Assembly: GCA_002428735.1 (NCBI GenBank)
Contig: DIXO01000010.1
Span: 1-22,985, forward strand
DNA length: 22,985 nt
From: Syntrophaceae bacterium UBA6078
GTDB taxonomy: Bacteria > Desulfobacterota > Syntrophia > Syntrophales > UBA2210
Reading direction: 5' to 3'
Within the stretch, counting starts at the first letter, position 1; every line of letters begins with the position of its first letter. The notes below the pieces were generated by a model, which saw only the letters and a program-made list of their open reading frames with translations, was not told where the DNA came from and searched no databases. Position numbers and translations under genes: made by a program. This document shows positions 22,890 through 22,985 of the stretch, piece by piece.

Positions 22890-22985
22890 ATGTCACAAGG
22901 TGTTCTGGGATTCAAGTACGAAGAGGAGAAGCATGACACCGGGATGACGGGATTGGCGGGGCTGCCGGTATAATTGGATTTGCTG
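22890..22985 (+). pseudogene. IS1380-family transposase, N-terminal fragment with in-frame stop
   Basis: Translation from the ATG at 22890 gives MSQGVLGFKYEEEK, then GMTGLAGLPV, which matches the usual start of IS1380-family DDE transposases. A TAA at 22971-22973 follows in the position where the family has a Tyr codon before LDL. The next codons do read LDL, so a single base change from TAT or TAC to TAA is the simplest explanation; a sequencing error is also possible. The SD GAGGTG lies 8 bases upstream. The rest of the gene is beyond the window edge. Confidence 0.75.

Larger units (their letters stand above)
22814..22985 (+). mobile_element. Left end of an IS1380-family insertion sequence (cut by window edge)
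   Basis: The element probably begins at CCTCGTTGAT (22814), 76 bp before a transposase start that has the conserved N-terminus of the IS1380 family. The DNA before it is A-rich (AAAAAATAAAAAA) and leads to the EF-G promoter region. The right end and target duplication are outside the window, so the left boundary is inferred from the inverted repeat. Confidence 0.75.

Overview
The window is a GC-rich bacterial chromosome segment made mostly of housekeeping and anaerobe-type metabolic genes. The very large CoA-dehydratase activase (about 1437 aa), a second EF-G-like gene, a stand-alone phosphoglucose isomerase of the type found fused to transaldolase, and the IS1380-type element suggest an anaerobic Thermodesulfobacteriota (former Deltaproteobacteria, perhaps a Syntrophus/Smithella-like syntroph). 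That placement is inferred from gene content; no rRNA or other phylogenetic marker was read.

Layout. 282-1720 (minus): a Bcp-type peroxiredoxin and an aminoglycoside-phosphotransferase-fold kinase with ATGA overlap. 2006-6319 (minus): the giant activase. 6540-7124 (minus): LemA. 7324-8870 (plus): a class I/II aminotransferase and a phosphomannose-isomerase-type cupin with ATGA overlap, divergent from lemA. 9038-9600: an integron-cassette-like unit carrying a guanidine-II (mini-ykkC) riboswitch and a guanidinium exporter gene (gdx/sugE). 9654-10454 (plus): an MBL-fold hydrolase. 10485-10940 (minus): an AhpE-like peroxiredoxin. 11177-15386 (plus): pyruvate kinase, glucokinase and phosphoglucose isomerase, a compact sugar-phosphate operon. 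15397-18597 (minus): an uncharacterised 89-aa protein, NAD+-dependent DNA ligase, acylphosphatase and an exported thioredoxin-fold protein, behind a strong promoter. 18745-20045 (plus): a YfcE-like phosphodiesterase, a HIT hydrolase and a LapA-domain membrane protein. 20068-22678 (minus): an EF-G paralogue and a MogA-type molybdopterin adenylyltransferase. 22814-end: the left end of an IS1380-family element whose transposase has an early in-frame stop.

The most interesting part is 9038-9600. Two hairpins with ACGA loops precede a SugE/Gdx exporter, which is the diagnostic architecture of a guanidine-II riboswitch. The riboswitch and gene lie between two GTTRRRY core sites, the upstream one being the end of a convincing 78-bp attC-like palindrome. 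No integrase is visible, so this looks like an orphan (CALIN-like) cassette that carries its own ligand-responsive translational control. The gene's SD sequence resembles the 5' arm of the first hairpin, which suggests a simple strand-exchange switch.

No tRNA, rRNA or CRISPR array was seen, and no convincing intrinsic terminators were found.
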